From the NCBI RefSeq assembly GCF_001428825.1, contig NZ_LMIT01000001.1:179889-243888 (forward strand): a stretch of DNA of 64,000 nt, written 5' to 3'. The notes under the pieces were generated by a model. It did not search any database and was not told the origin of the DNA. It worked only from the letters and a program-made list of their open reading frames with translations. The DNA comes from Nocardioides sp. Root240. Its GTDB lineage: Bacteria > Actinomycetota > Actinomycetes > Propionibacteriales > Nocardioidaceae. Positions 51,051 through 60,916 of the stretch are shown in pieces. The number at the start of each line of letters is the position of its first letter. The first letter of the stretch is position 1. Both the position numbers and the translations under genes were made by a program.

Positions 51051-51835
51051 TGCTTCTCGATCCCTGTCATCGATGCGACCGCGTCGCGCGGTGCCCCGTC
51101 CTTCACCAGTGCCTCGCCGACGAGCACCGCCCGGGCACCCTCGGCCACGAAGCGCCGCACGTCGTCCGGCCCCGAGATGCCCGACTCCGCGACCTTGACC
51201 CGGTCGTCGGGGATCATCGGCGCGAGCCGCCCGAAGGTGGCGTCGTCGACCGCGAGCGTCTTGAGGTTGCGCGCGTTGACCCCGATCAGCTCGGCGCCGA
51301 GCTCGATCGCGCGCTCGGTCTCGGGCTCGTCGTGCACCTCGACCAGCACGGTCAGGCCGAGCTCGCGCGCGTAGTCGTGCAGCCGCGTCAGGTGGTCACC
51401 CGGCAGCGAGGCCACGATCAGCAGCGCCAGGTCGGCGCCGGCCGCGCGGGCCTCGAGCAGCTGGTACTCGGTGACGATGAAGTCCTTGCGCAGCAGGGGT
51501 ACGTCGACCGCGGCGCGCACCGCGCGCAGGTCGTCGAGGCTCCCGTTGAAGCGCCGCTGCTCGGTGAGCACGCTGATCGCTGCGGCACCGCCGGCGGCGT
51601 ACTCGCGGGCGAGGGCGGCGGGGTCCGGGATGTCCGCCAGCTCGCCCTTGCTCGGGCTCTTCCGCTTCACCTCCGCGATGACGCTCGAACCGGCGCCGCG
51701 GAAGTGGGGCATCGGGTCGAGCGGAGCAGCCACGTCGGCCAACGCCGCACGGAGGTCGGACTCGGGCACGCGGGCCTGCCGGTGCGCGAGGTCCTCGCGA
51801 ACACCGGCGACGATCTCGTCAAGCACAGTTCCCAT
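51047..51835 (-). CDS. trpC: Indole-3-glycerol-phosphate synthase
   Basis: The 262-residue TIM-barrel protein shows the TrpC motifs [27 protein letters not shown] and GVNARNLKT, with the catalytic Lys and Glu. I chose the ATG at 51835 over the longer ORF at 51931, because homology begins there. It is the first of the coupled trpC-trpB-trpA set and is divergent from the DUF805 gene. Confidence 0.94.
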
Positions 51836-51989
51836 CGCTGTCAGTGTTCCACGCGGGAGGGAACGGCCTGCACGGTGCCCGGGCTTCTGGACCACCCACG
51901 CCGCCCTGACAGGGGTTTCCGGGGCGCTCACGCGGTTAGGCTGCCTGCACCGCCCGGGTCCGACCGGGTCCGACCACAGAAGGAACGAC

Positions 51990-52556
51990 GTGAGCTACGG
52001 AACTCCGCCGCCGCCCCCGCCAGGCGGCCAGCCGCCCTACGGGGAGAACCCCTACGGCCAGCAGTCGTTCGGCGCCCCGCCGAGCGGTGACCCCGGAACG
52101 CTGGACCTGCCCTACTACGGCATCGGGTTCGTCCCCGCCGTCCAGCGCGCCTTCCAGAAGTACGCCCGCTTCGACGGTCGCGCCAGCCGCAGCGAGTACT
52201 GGTGGTTCAGCCTGGCCCTCGGCCTCGTCGCCCTGGTCCTCTACATCCCGCTGGTGGCCGCGAGTGCCGCCGGCTCGGACGGGCTCGTCATCGTCTTCGC
52301 CCTCCTGCTCTTCGCGCTGTTCGCCGCGATGATCGTCCCGAGCATCGCGATCGCGGTCCGGCGGCTCCACGACGCGAACTTCAGCGGCTGGATGTACCTG
52401 CTCGGGTTCATCCCCGGCTGCGGAGGCATCATCCAGATCGTGCTGATGTGCCTGCCGTCGAAGCCCGAGGGTGCCCGCTTCGACCGCGCCGGCGGCGCCG
52501 GCGGTGGCGGCTACGGCCAGCCCAACCCCTACGGCCAGAGCCCCTACGGCCAGTAG
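51990..52556 (+). CDS. DUF805 membrane protein
   Basis: The 188-residue protein has a Pro/Gly/Tyr-rich N-terminus ([13 protein letters not shown] repeats), the DUF805 core with four hydrophobic segments ([34 protein letters not shown]) and a C-terminal YGQ-rich tail with repeated PYGQ units. AGAAGGAA lies before the GTG. It is transcribed against its neighbours and sits inside the trp-linked gene group. Its function is not known. Confidence 0.85.
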   Translation: MSYGTPPPPPPGGQPPYGENPYGQQSFGAPPSGDPGTLDLPYYGIGFVPAVQRAFQKYARFDGRASRSEYWWFSLALGLVALVLYIPLVAASAAGSDGLVIVFALLLFALFAAMIVPSIAIAVRRLHDANFSGWMYLLGFIPGCGGIIQIVLMCLPSKPEGARFDRAGGAGGGGYGQPNPYGQSPYGQ

Positions 52557-52581
52557 GCACCTCTCGCCCGTCGAGCACGAA

Positions 52582-52612
52582 CGACGCCCCGGACCACTGG
52601 TCCGGGGCGTCG
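52582..52612. terminator. Hairpin terminator after the DUF805 gene
   Basis: CGACGCCCCGGAC is complemented by GTCCGGGGCGTCG with a 5-nt loop. It lies between the convergent DUF805 and DUF2752 genes, so it can serve both. No T-run follows. Confidence 0.8.
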
Positions 52613-52636
52613 CTGCGTTGTCGGGTCCTGGCGCCG

Positions 52637-53074
52637 TCAGGGGGCCAGCCAGCTGCCGGCCGGGAGGTTGCGCGCCACCGTGAAGGCGACCATCGCGGCG
52701 CCGAGCGTGATGGCGGCGTACCTCAGGGTGCGGTCGCTGGGATCCCAGGGCCGGCCCGTCCAGCGCCCGTGCGCCCAGCGCCAGAACGCATAGGCGATGA
52801 ACGGCAACGACAACACGAAGAGCAGGTTGCTCGACGCGGCCGCGCCGAGCTGGAGGTTGCCGAGGTCGTTGACCGCACGCAGGCCGCCGCAGCCCGGGCA
52901 CGCAAAGCCCAGGGCCGCCGTGGGGCACAGCCCCCAGCTGCCCTGGTCGTGCGGGTCACGCAGGTGCAGCGCGAGGGTCGCCGCGGCGAGGCCACCGGCG
53001 ACCAGCGCGGGCGGCACCATCCGGCGCCGGCGGGTGTCCTCACCGGTGCTCGACGGAGGTGCCGTCAGCGTCAC
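52637..53074 (-). CDS. DUF2752 membrane protein
   Basis: The 145-residue protein has three to four hydrophobic segments and the family hallmark FACPGCGGLRAV, with two Cys that may bind metal or form a redox pair. DUF2752 genes often accompany trp operons in actinobacteria. It follows the HGxxPAAW gene after 4 bp, so it is in the same transcript. No biochemical role is established. Confidence 0.85.
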   Translation of the reverse strand: MTLTAPPSSTGEDTRRRRMVPPALVAGGLAAATLALHLRDPHDQGSWGLCPTAALGFACPGCGGLRAVNDLGNLQLGAAASSNLLFVLSLPFIAYAFWRWAHGRWTGRPWDPSDRTLRYAAITLGAAMVAFTVARNLPAGSWLAP

Positions 53075-53078
53075 TGGA

Positions 53079-53279
53079 TCAGTGACCGGACTCGTGCAGG
53101 CCCATCTTGACCAGGATCAGGAAGAGCGGACCCGCGGCGACGGCGATGACCGCGCCGATCCAGAACACGGGCCAGTTGATGGGCGAGAGGGACATGCCCG
53201 CGGCGCCGACCACGAAGCCGACCAGCGAGACCAGGACTGCGGTCCAGGCGGCGGGGGTGTTGCCGTGGTTGTCGGCCAT
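53079..53279 (-). CDS. HGxxPAAW family small membrane protein
   Basis: The 66-residue protein begins MADNHGNTPAAWTAV, the family-defining motif HGxxPAAW, followed by two hydrophobic helices. It is typically encoded between trp-associated membrane proteins in actinobacteria, as here. The ATG at 53279 is preferred over a longer start at 53300. Its role is unknown. Confidence 0.85.
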   Translation of the reverse strand: MADNHGNTPAAWTAVLVSLVGFVVGAAGMSLSPINWPVFWIGAVIAVAAGPLFLILVKMGLHESGH

Positions 53280-53328
53280 GAGTGGGAACTCCTCGTTCAA
53301 GCGGGTCGGTCAGGAGGATTCTAGGGGG

Positions 53329-53952
53329 TCACTCGTCCGTCGGGTCGCTGCCCTCGTCCAGCGACTTCCAGAGGTCGAGGTTCGAGCGCTCGGCAGGCGG
53401 TACGTCGGGGGCCGCGGAGGCGGCGTGGTCGGCGCCCGAGGCTCCGGTCGGGGCGTCGTACCGAGTACCCATCTCGGGCCACTCCGGCACCAGGCGGACC
53501 GCGAGACCGGCGGCGACCACGGCCACCAGCGCGCACACGAGGCCGATCCAGACCCACGGCGTGCGCTCGACGTCGGCCTGGGCCGGGTTGAGGCCGATCC
53601 GGATCGCGAGCTCGCGCGTCGCCGTGTCGTCCTGGACGAACGCGCTGAGGAGGAGGACCACCCCGATGCCGGCCGCGGCGGCGAGCGCCAGCACGGCCAC
53701 GACGCGGCGCACGATCCCCCGGGTCACGAGCAGCACGCCCCAGGCGGCGAGCGCGACCAGCGCCAGCGCTCCCGCGAGCGGGGCCTCGATCGAGCGGTCC
53801 TCGGCGCTGCGGGCCAGCACGCCGGCCGTGGTCAGCGTCGACTCCGGCACGGTCAGCACGGCCTTGTGACCGGCCACCGCCGCGAAACCGCTCCCGGCGA
53901 TGCCGAGCAGGACCACCGGCCCGAACGTACGACGGGCGGAGGACTCAGGCAC
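53329..53952 (-). CDS. Trp biosynthesis-associated membrane protein (TIGR02234-like)
   Basis: The 207-residue protein has four hydrophobic segments and the SxETxRxW-type interior of this family (the segment [18 protein letters not shown] lies in the last helix). In actinobacteria it normally sits directly after trpE; here it overlaps the end of hisI by 8 bp instead. The C-terminus is polar, with [13 protein letters not shown]. Its role in tryptophan metabolism is presumed from gene context only. Confidence 0.7.
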   Translation of the reverse strand: MPESSARRTFGPVVLLGIAGSGFAAVAGHKAVLTVPESTLTTAGVLARSAEDRSIEAPLAGALALVALAAWGVLLVTRGIVRRVVAVLALAAAAGIGVVLLLSAFVQDDTATRELAIRIGLNPAQADVERTPWVWIGLVCALVAVVAAGLAVRLVPEWPEMGTRYDAPTGASGADHAASAAPDVPPAERSNLDLWKSLDEGSDPTDE

Positions 53953-54286
53953 CGAGCAGCCCGTCGTCGAAGCAGGTGCGCGTGCCGGTGTGGCAGGCGA
54001 CGCCCACCTGGTCGACCTTGACCAGCAGTGTGTCGCCGTCGCAGTCGATGCGGACCTCGTGGACGTGCTGCGGGTTGCCGGAGGTCTCGCCCTTGACCCA
54101 GTACTCCTGACGGCTCCGGCTCCAGTACGTCGCCCGGCCGGTCGTGAGCGTGCGGTGCAGCGCCTCGTCGTCCATCCACGCCAGCATCAGCACCTCGCCG
54201 GTGTCGTGCTGCTGCACGATCGCGGGCAGCAGCCCGTCGGTCGTGCGCTTGAGCCGTTCGGCGATGGCGGGGTCGAGGGAGGTCAC
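53945..54286 (-). CDS. hisI: Phosphoribosyl-AMP cyclohydrolase
   Basis: The 113-residue enzyme has the HisI motifs [33 protein letters not shown] with metal-binding Asp residues and [11 protein letters not shown] with two Cys for zinc. It catalyses the third step of histidine synthesis. The GTG start has GATAAT 6 nt upstream (54293-54298 on the minus strand), which overlaps the preceding ABC gene's stop codon, so a leaderless transcript is likely. Confidence 0.93.
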   Translation of the reverse strand: MTSLDPAIAERLKRTTDGLLPAIVQQHDTGEVLMLAWMDDEALHRTLTTGRATYWSRSRQEYWVKGETSGNPQHVHEVRIDCDGDTLLVKVDQVGVACHTGTRTCFDDGLLGA

Positions 54287-54293
54287 CGTGCCA

Positions 54294-56105
54294 TTATCGC
54301 GGGTCGGGCACGGCGCCCCGTTGGGCCACCCACGATGCGTGCAACCGCGCGTACGGCGTGTCGGCCTGCCGCACCAGCTCGGCGTGCGGGCCGTGCTGGA
54401 CGATCCGTCCGCGGTCGACCACGACGACCACGTCGGCTGCCTCCGCGGTCGAGAGCCGGTGGGCGATGGTGACCGACGTACGGCCGCTCATCAGCCTCTC
54501 CAGCGCGCGGGCGATCCGGGTCTCGAGCTCCGGGTCGACCGCGCTGGTGGCCTCGTCGAGCACGAGCAGGTCGGGGTCGGCGAGCTGGGCGCGGAGCAGG
54601 GCGACCAGCTGCCGCTCCCCCGCCGACAGCGACTCGCCGCGCTGCCCGACCCGGGTCTCGACGCCGTCGGGCAGGCCGGTGAGCCAGTCGCCGAGGCCGA
54701 TCGCGTCGGCGGCCTCCCGGATCTCGTCGGCCGTGGCGCCGAGCCGGCCGTAGCGGACGTTGGCGGCGAGGGTGTCGTCGAAGAGAAAGCCCTCCTGCGG
54801 GACGAGGACGACGCTGCTGCGCAGTGCCACCTCGCTGATCTCGCGCAGGTCGATCCCGTCGAGGAGGACCCGGCCACGGCTGGGGTCCATCAGGCGGGTG
54901 AGCAGCTTCGCGATGGTCGACTTGCCCGAGCCGGTCTCACCGACGACGGCGACCCGCTGGCCCGCGGGGATCTCCAGCTCGATGTCGGAGAGCACCTCGG
55001 AGCCACCGGGGTAGGCGAACGCGACGCCGTCGAAGCGGACGTCGATCGCGCCCGCCGGGAGGCTCTGCCCGTCGGGGCCCGGATCGACCAGGTCGGCGGG
55101 GGTGTCGAGGATGCCGATGACGCGGCGCCAGCCGGCGATGGCGTTCTGGGCGTCGGTCAGGATCTGCGTGCCCATCTGCACCGGGCCGACGAAGAGGGTC
55201 ACGAGGAAGGCGAACGCGAGCACCTCACCGGCGGTGATGCCCTCGCCCCACGCGAAGCCCTGGCCCAGCCAGATGCCGACGATCAGCACGCCGGCGTTGG
55301 CGAAGCCCGCCGAGATGCCGCCCAGGCTGAACGAGAACGCGGTGAACCCCTGCGCCCTCGTGCTGGCCGTCTTGTGGGTCTCGATGGCGCGGTCGATCCG
55401 CTCCTGGGTGCGGTCCTCGATGGCGTAGGACTTCACCACCGCGGCGCCCACGACCGGCTCGGAGACAGCCGACAGCAGGATGCCGACCTGGCGTCGTACG
55501 GTGCCGTAGGCGGCGGCCAGCTTGCGCTGGAAGTAGCGCAGGCTCAGGAAGAGCGGCGCGAAGCAGACCCACACGACCAGCGCGAGCTGCCAGCTGTAGA
55601 AGACCATCACGATGGTCGCGATCAGCATCTGCCCGATGCTCACGACGAACAGCAGCCCGCCGAACACCAGGAACTGGCTGACCTGGTCGACGTCACTGGT
55701 CACCCGCGAGACCAGCGCGCCGCGGCGCTCGGTGTTCTGGGTGAGCAGCGGCAGGTCGTGGACGTGACGGAAGGCCTTGACCCGCAGCGTCGCCAGCCCA
55801 CGCTCGGCGGTCGAGAACAGCCGCGCCGTCATGGCGTACGACGCCCAGCTGGTCACCACGATCGCGGCTCCCGCCGCCAGCGCGAGCCAGGTGGTGAAGG
55901 AGACGTCGGGCCCGCCGTCGCCGCGCAGGCCCTTGTCGACGGTCTGCTGGACCGCGATCGGGACGATGACCTGCCCGACCGAGGCGAGGACGGCGAGGGT
56001 CAGCGTCCAGCCGATCCCCTCGACCAGCTCGGGCGAGTGCCGGACACCGCGGCGGATGGTCTCCCAGGCGCCGATGTCCTCGCCGGTGCTCAGCTGGGTA
56101 CTCAT
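54294..56105 (-). CDS. ABC exporter half-transporter, canonical ATPase site
   Basis: The 603-residue protein has a six-helix membrane domain (about residues 1-330) and a C-terminal ATPase with Walker [10 protein letters not shown], signature [15 protein letters not shown], Walker [13 protein letters not shown] and H-loop [13 protein letters not shown]. Glu after Walker B and the H-loop His are intact. The ATG overlaps the stop of its partner (ATGA), so the two form a heterodimer. The substrate is unknown. Confidence 0.88.
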   Translation of the reverse strand: MSTQLSTGEDIGAWETIRRGVRHSPELVEGIGWTLTLAVLASVGQVIVPIAVQQTVDKGLRGDGGPDVSFTTWLALAAGAAIVVTSWASYAMTARLFSTAERGLATLRVKAFRHVHDLPLLTQNTERRGALVSRVTSDVDQVSQFLVFGGLLFVVSIGQMLIATIVMVFYSWQLALVVWVCFAPLFLSLRYFQRKLAAAYGTVRRQVGILLSAVSEPVVGAAVVKSYAIEDRTQERIDRAIETHKTASTRAQGFTAFSFSLGGISAGFANAGVLIVGIWLGQGFAWGEGITAGEVLAFAFLVTLFVGPVQMGTQILTDAQNAIAGWRRVIGILDTPADLVDPGPDGQSLPAGAIDVRFDGVAFAYPGGSEVLSDIELEIPAGQRVAVVGETGSGKSTIAKLLTRLMDPSRGRVLLDGIDLREISEVALRSSVVLVPQEGFLFDDTLAANVRYGRLGATADEIREAADAIGLGDWLTGLPDGVETRVGQRGESLSAGERQLVALLRAQLADPDLLVLDEATSAVDPELETRIARALERLMSGRTSVTIAHRLSTAEAADVVVVVDRGRIVQHGPHAELVRQADTPYARLHASWVAQRGAVPDPR

Positions 56106-57919
56106 GCCGGCACCTCCTCGTCCTCGGTCTCGTAGGCGTTGACGAGCCTCGCGTAGTCGGCGTTGCGGGCGACCAGCTCGGCGTGCGGTCCGCGGTCCGC
56201 GATGGCGCCGTCGACGAGGTAGAGCACCTCGTCGGCCAGGCCGATGGTGGCCTTGCGGTAGGCCACGACCACGAGGGTCATCCCGGTGGTTGAGGTGCGA
56301 GCGCCAGCGAGCCTCGAAACCCCGCCCAGGGCGCCGAGGATGCGCGCCTCGACCTCGGGGTCGACCGCCGACGTGGCGTCGTCGAGCACGAGGAGTCGCG
56401 GGCGTCGTACCAACGCGCGGGCGAGGGCCAGTCGTTGCCGCTGCCCGCCGGAGAGGGTCGTGCCGCGCTCCCCCAGCCGGGCGTCGAGGCCGTCGGGGAG
56501 CGCCGCGACGAAGCCGTCGGCCTGGGCGGTGCGCAGCGCGGCCCACACCTCCTCGTCGGGGACGTCGAGCCCCAGGGTCACGTTGCCGCGGACCGTGTCG
56601 TCGAACAGGAACGCCGTCTGCGGCACGACGGACAGCGTCTGCGCGAGCCCGCCGCGGCGCAGCTCGCGCACGTCCGTGCCGTCGATGCGGATCGCGCCCG
56701 CGTCGACGTCGACGAGCCGGGCGAGCAGGGTGGTGAGCGTGCTCTTGCCGGACGCGGTCGCGCCGACGAGCGCCACGGTGCGACCGGGCTCGACGTCGAA
56801 GCTGAGGTCCTGCAGCAGCGGCCGTTCAGGGGTGTAGCCGAACGCGGCGTGCGCGACCTCGAGCCGCGCCCCGCCCGCGCGTGCGGGGAGCTCCTGGTCG
56901 CCGTACTCCATGGCACCGGAGGCGCGAAGCACGGCGGCGACGCGGCGGTAGCCGACCACGCTGCGCGGGAAGTCGCCCAACAGCCAGCCGATCGATCGGA
57001 TCGGGAAGGCGACGACGGTCAGCAGGTAGGTCACGGTCACGACGTCGCCCGCGACGGTCGCGCCGGACACGACGCGGTGGACGCCGAGCACGAGGACGAC
57101 GAGGACGGCGAGGTTCGGCAGCGCCGCGAGGGTGGGGTCGAAGGCCGCGCGGATCCGGCCGACCCTGATGTTGGCCTCGCGCAGCTCGACGGCCTTGGCC
57201 CGGAACCGGTCGGTCTCCTCCGGCTCCCGGCCGAGGGTCTTGACGACGAGGGCACCGTCGAACGACTCGTGCGCGATCTCGGAGAGCTCGGCCCGCAGCT
57301 GCTGCGCACGGGTCGCCCAGCCCTGCGCGAGGCGCTGGTAGACGACATTCGTGCCGATCACGATCGGGAAGACCAGCAGGCCGACAGTCGCGAGGGCGAG
57401 GTCGGTGAGCAGCATCTGCACCACCGCGATGACCATCATGGCGACCGTGCCGACCGCCATCGGCAGTGGCGCGATCGGGCCCCACGCAGCCTCGACGTCG
57501 GAGTTCGCGTTGGACAGGAGCTCGCCGGTGGGGTGCCTCTGGTGCCACTCCATCGGGAGGCGGAGGTACTGGCGCGTGACGGCGCGGCGGCTGTGGGCCT
57601 GCATGCGGTACTGCATGACGCCCGCCCCGAGCCGGCGCGCCACGATGCCCACCGCGCGCAGGATCGCGACCCCGACGAACAGGCCGAGCACCGCCCACAG
57701 CAGGCCACTGCCGATCTCGCCGTCGCGGAACGCCGGGAGCACGACGTGGTCCGTCGACCACCCGAGCACCCACGCGTCGGCGACGGTCAGCGCGCCGAAG
57801 AGGACGCTTCCGATCGTGGAGAGCGCGAAGATCCACGGCTCCCGCTTGATGGCGACCCAGAGGACACCGAACCCGGCTGACGTCGTACCCGTGCTGCCGG
57901 TGCTCCCTGCCGTTGCCAC
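56102..57919 (-). CDS. ABC exporter half-transporter, degenerate site, with embedded REP-like repeat
   Basis: The 605-residue protein has six membrane helices, then an ATPase with Walker A GATASGKST, signature LSGGQRQRLALARAL and Walker [13 protein letters not shown], where Asp replaces the catalytic Glu. The H-loop reads VVVAYRKATI, with Tyr for His. These changes fit the non-hydrolysing site of heterodimeric exporters. Between the D-loop and the H-loop lies an extra segment, GGVSRLAGARTSTTG, encoded by a REP-like repeat (56285-56321). Start GTG at 57919, with AGGTGGGG upstream. It is the first gene of the pair. Confidence 0.85.
   Translation of the reverse strand: MATAGSTGSTGTTSAGFGVLWVAIKREPWIFALSTIGSVLFGALTVADAWVLGWSTDHVVLPAFRDGEIGSGLLWAVLGLFVGVAILRAVGIVARRLGAGVMQYRMQAHSRRAVTRQYLRLPMEWHQRHPTGELLSNANSDVEAAWGPIAPLPMAVGTVAMMVIAVVQMLLTDLALATVGLLVFPIVIGTNVVYQRLAQGWATRAQQLRAELSEIAHESFDGALVVKTLGREPEETDRFRAKAVELREANIRVGRIRAAFDPTLAALPNLAVLVVLVLGVHRVVSGATVAGDVVTVTYLLTVVAFPIRSIGWLLGDFPRSVVGYRRVAAVLRASGAMEYGDQELPARAGGARLEVAHAAFGYTPERPLLQDLSFDVEPGRTVALVGATASGKSTLTTLLARLVDVDAGAIRIDGTDVRELRRGGLAQTLSVVPQTAFLFDDTVRGNVTLGLDVPDEEVWAALRTAQADGFVAALPDGLDARLGERGTTLSGGQRQRLALARALVRRPRLLVLDDATSAVDPEVEARILGALGGVSRLAGARTSTTGMTLVVVAYRKATIGLADEVLYLVDGAIADRGPHAELVARNADYARLVNAYETEDEEVPA
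56285..56321 (+). repeat. REP-like repeat, copy 3, within an ABC transporter gene
   Basis: GGTGGTTGAGGTGCGAG and GCGAGCCTCGAAACC match the two copies near 14.5 kb. On the minus strand it is read in frame as part of the ATPase domain, with no stop codon. Confidence 0.8.
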
Positions 57920-58009
57920 CCGTTCCCCACCTCTGCTCGTCCAACCTGGGCCCAACCCGACCCCGGCGGAGCATATTCCTGACCGGCGACAGCGGCCCGC
58001 CCTGCTCGG

Positions 58010-58015
58010 TACGGT
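58010..58015 (+). promoter_or_regulatory. Candidate leaderless -10 box (YjbR-type gene)
   Basis: TACGGT ends 7 nt before the GTG at 58023. It lies 91 bp from the divergent ABC exporter start. Confidence 0.5.
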
Positions 58016-58022
58016 TCCCCTC

Positions 58023-58397
58023 GTGGACGTGGAGACGATGCTCGCGCACTGCCTCGCCAAGCCCGGCGCCTGGCCCGACAACCCCTGGGACCACGAGTAC
58101 CCGGTCGTGAAGGTCGGCGACGGCGAGCGCGGCAAGATCTTCGCCTTCCTCGGCGCCGACCACGTCGGCATCAAGGCCGGCCCCACCCGCGAGGTCGCCG
58201 ACGAGTGGCTCCACCGCCACCCCGACGACGCCACCGTCATGCCCTACATCGGGCGGTCGGGGTGGAACAACCTCGCGCTCGGCGGCGGGATCCCGGACGA
58301 CGAGCTGATCGAGGCAGTGGATGCGTCGTACCTCGCAGTGGTGTCGAAGCTGCCGAAGTCGCAGCGGCCGGCGGGCTGGGATCAGCCGGTCACGTAG
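58023..58397 (+). CDS. MmcQ/YjbR-family protein
   Basis: The 124-residue protein matches the YjbR fold: AWPDNPWDHEYPVVKVG near the start, then IFAFLG and the C-terminal helix with IPDDELIEAVDASYLAVVSK. YjbR-like proteins resemble DNA-binding domains, and a DNA-binding role has been suggested for the family, but no specific function is proven. It converges with and overlaps the tail of the Res gene by 16 bp, suggesting it lies at the edge of the restriction island rather than within its operon. Confidence 0.8.
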   Translation: MDVETMLAHCLAKPGAWPDNPWDHEYPVVKVGDGERGKIFAFLGADHVGIKAGPTREVADEWLHRHPDDATVMPYIGRSGWNNLALGGGIPDDELIEAVDASYLAVVSKLPKSQRPAGWDQPVT

Positions 58398-60916
58398 TCG
58401 GCACCCGCGCTCGACAGGTAGAGATCCTTCACCGAGTCGGCGTCGGACACTGCCTGGCGGACGTGCGGGAGGGTGAGGTCGAGGACACGCAGCTGCCCGT
58501 CGACCTCGGCAACGGCCTCCACGCGATGCAGGTCGTCGGCGAAGTCCTCGGCATATCTCGCCAGGCCCCGGAGCTTCGGCAGTGCGTCGCCGAGGTGGGT
58601 GCCGTGGGGGTCGACGATCGACGATCGGATCTCGCCCCGGACCTCTTGGAAGAAGATGAAGTCGGGGCACAGCCGACGCCACTCGCGCTGCGCGTCGAGG
58701 TAGGCGATGGCAATGGCGTCAGCCGAGGCTCGCGACGGGTTCCGGTACCACGCCACGCTGCGACCGATCTCGGCGTCGAGGACGGCGCGCTCCCACCCCA
58801 GCAACGAGCCCGTCGGGAAGCGACCATCGGCGTCGGACAGCAGGTGGCGAGGGTGCGTCGCGAGAACCTTGCCTGCCGCGTCCTCAGTGACCTCCATCCG
58901 GACGAGCGGGCGCTCCACGTCAGCCGGAACCGGGTACCCCGCCAAGGAGCGGAGCTCCTCGTAGACGGCGCGGCGCTCGTCGGGGAGATCCTTGATCGCG
59001 ACCCGGTGCTCGGCGTCCCACCCGGAGAACATGCGATCAGCCTCGGCGCCGAGCTGCTCGACGACGTCGGAGAGGCGGGCCAGGGCGGCGGTACGCAGGT
59101 GCGCCTCGAAGTATCCGTCGTCGTACTCGTCCTCGAGCACCTCGGCGTAGGCAGCCGCGAGCTGCGGGGAGAGGGTACGACGAGCGACCTTGTACTCCTG
59201 GTCCACCGCACGGTCGTCGACGCGGAGCGAGAAGCTCGTCCGAACGGTCGTGCTCTCAGGTCCCATCCCCACGACGATCGTCTCGCCCGTCATCTCCTGG
59301 AGATCGGCGATCTGCTCCTCGACTCGCGTGGCGTACTGCACCGCCTTGCCGCGCAGGAAGTCGACGAGGGACTTGATCGCGGAGTCGTAGGCCCCGGGCC
59401 GGATGCCATCCCTGGCGAGGGCAGCGGCGAGCGCGGTGAACCTGCTCACCGGCTTGGATCCCTTGCGCGGCACCGTCTGCGACGGCAGCCGGTCGAATGC
59501 CTCCCACACGGATTCGTCGACGTCGCTGTTGCGCCGGAAGGCCGACGTCGCCGGGGAGATCACGGGCCCGGGCGAGCCGGCGCCCATGATCTGCCGGGCG
59601 ACCTGCTGCGCGTTCGCCCGGTTGAACAGGGGCAGGAAGCACTCCACCGCGTTCAGGCGATCGTCGCCGGCGATGCGGCGAGCGAGGGGCGTGCGCACCA
59701 TCCGCCCAAGGAGCTGGGTGATGTGGGTCAGGTCCTGCGCAGGACGGAACGAGACGAGCACCTCGGCACGCGGACAGTCCCAGCCCGTCGAGATGGCGTC
59801 CTTCGCCAGGAGGACTCGGACGTGGGTCCGTTCGGCCACGTCCTGCGGCGCGACGTACTCGATCTCATGACCCCCGACCGACAGCGGAGTCCCGTCCCCG
59901 AAGACGTTGGCGACGTTGGCAGAGCTGAGCTCCGGCCACTCGTCGAGGATGGTCGTGACGGCGTCAGCCAGCAGCTCGTCCGACGGTTTGTTCGGCACCT
60001 GGACCACCAGCAGTGGCTGCACGGCCGCACCGTGATCCTGCTGCTCGGCGTGGTAGGCGGCCCACAACTCGCTCGCCTCCCGCGTCCGCTGGACCGCGTG
60101 CCGGAGCAGGACGGTGTCGAAGGCGCCGATTTCTGCCGGGAACGACAGGAGGACGTTGTCCTTGAGGAGGCCGGACTCCTGCACCCTGGCCGGATCGACC
60201 GAGACGTCGGGCAGCGTCGTACGGCCGTCGGCCTGCTCCATGGCTCCGCGGAACCGGTCGATGGTGGCGCTGATGCCCAGCACGATCGGTACCGCTGGCG
60301 CGCCTGCCTCCCCGTTCACGAGCGCCCTGACGATCGTCGACTTCTCCCCCAGGTCGCGCTTGGAGGTGTTCATGCCGATGTGCGCCTCGTCGAGGACGAC
60401 GTAGAGCGTGGTCCCGTCGTGCTCGATGGTGTTGCGCAGCACCTCCCAGAAGGTGCGGGCACGCATGTCCGGCGCCGCGAGCATCTCGCCCTCGTCACCT
60501 GCGCCGCCGCCCCGCACGAGGAGCGAGTTGCGGCTGAGCTTCTGCGAGTTGAGGAAGTAGACGGTCCCAGGCTCCAGGCGTTCCTCGGCGAACGTCGAGG
60601 GAACCACGACCAGTCGATTCGGCGTGAGGCGGTCCGAGGCCTGCTGGATGCGATGACGTGTCTGCTCGTTCAGGGACGGGTCGGACGTGAACCACAGCAC
60701 TGTGGCGCGAGGATCCGGCAGCACGTCAAGATCGTCGCTGCCGAAGAACAGAGCCTCGATGATGGCTGCGGCCATGACGGTCTTGCCGGCGCCCGTAGGT
60801 GCCGTCAGCGCGAGCGAGGTCTTCATGTGCAGGTCGACCATCGCCCGCGCGTTGCCCAGTCCAGCGAGCACGCTCGCGACGGCCTCGGCCTGGTAGTCCT
60901 TGAGACCGAACCTCAT
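58382..60916 (-). CDS. Type III-like restriction subunit (Res), DEAH helicase
   Basis: The 844-residue protein has superfamily 2 motifs: Walker A APTGAGKTV (from residue 40), DEAH (176-179), motif III SAT (216-218), ISTGWDCPRAEVL (375-387) and motif VI QLLGRMVRT (401-409), the last two typical of type III Res proteins. The C-terminal region, from about residue 751, reads CPDFIFFQEVRG and SIVDPHGTH; it could be a PD-(D/E)xK-like nuclease, but I do not see a clear ExK. It begins 1 bp into the Mod stop, so it is translated together with Mod. Confidence 0.82.
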   Translation of the reverse strand: MRFGLKDYQAEAVASVLAGLGNARAMVDLHMKTSLALTAPTGAGKTVMAAAIIEALFFGSDDLDVLPDPRATVLWFTSDPSLNEQTRHRIQQASDRLTPNRLVVVPSTFAEERLEPGTVYFLNSQKLSRNSLLVRGGGAGDEGEMLAAPDMRARTFWEVLRNTIEHDGTTLYVVLDEAHIGMNTSKRDLGEKSTIVRALVNGEAGAPAVPIVLGISATIDRFRGAMEQADGRTTLPDVSVDPARVQESGLLKDNVLLSFPAEIGAFDTVLLRHAVQRTREASELWAAYHAEQQDHGAAVQPLLVVQVPNKPSDELLADAVTTILDEWPELSSANVANVFGDGTPLSVGGHEIEYVAPQDVAERTHVRVLLAKDAISTGWDCPRAEVLVSFRPAQDLTHITQLLGRMVRTPLARRIAGDDRLNAVECFLPLFNRANAQQVARQIMGAGSPGPVISPATSAFRRNSDVDESVWEAFDRLPSQTVPRKGSKPVSRFTALAAALARDGIRPGAYDSAIKSLVDFLRGKAVQYATRVEEQIADLQEMTGETIVVGMGPESTTVRTSFSLRVDDRAVDQEYKVARRTLSPQLAAAYAEVLEDEYDDGYFEAHLRTAALARLSDVVEQLGAEADRMFSGWDAEHRVAIKDLPDERRAVYEELRSLAGYPVPADVERPLVRMEVTEDAAGKVLATHPRHLLSDADGRFPTGSLLGWERAVLDAEIGRSVAWYRNPSRASADAIAIAYLDAQREWRRLCPDFIFFQEVRGEIRSSIVDPHGTHLGDALPKLRGLARYAEDFADDLHRVEAVAEVDGQLRVLDLTLPHVRQAVSDADSVKDLYLSSAGADYVTG

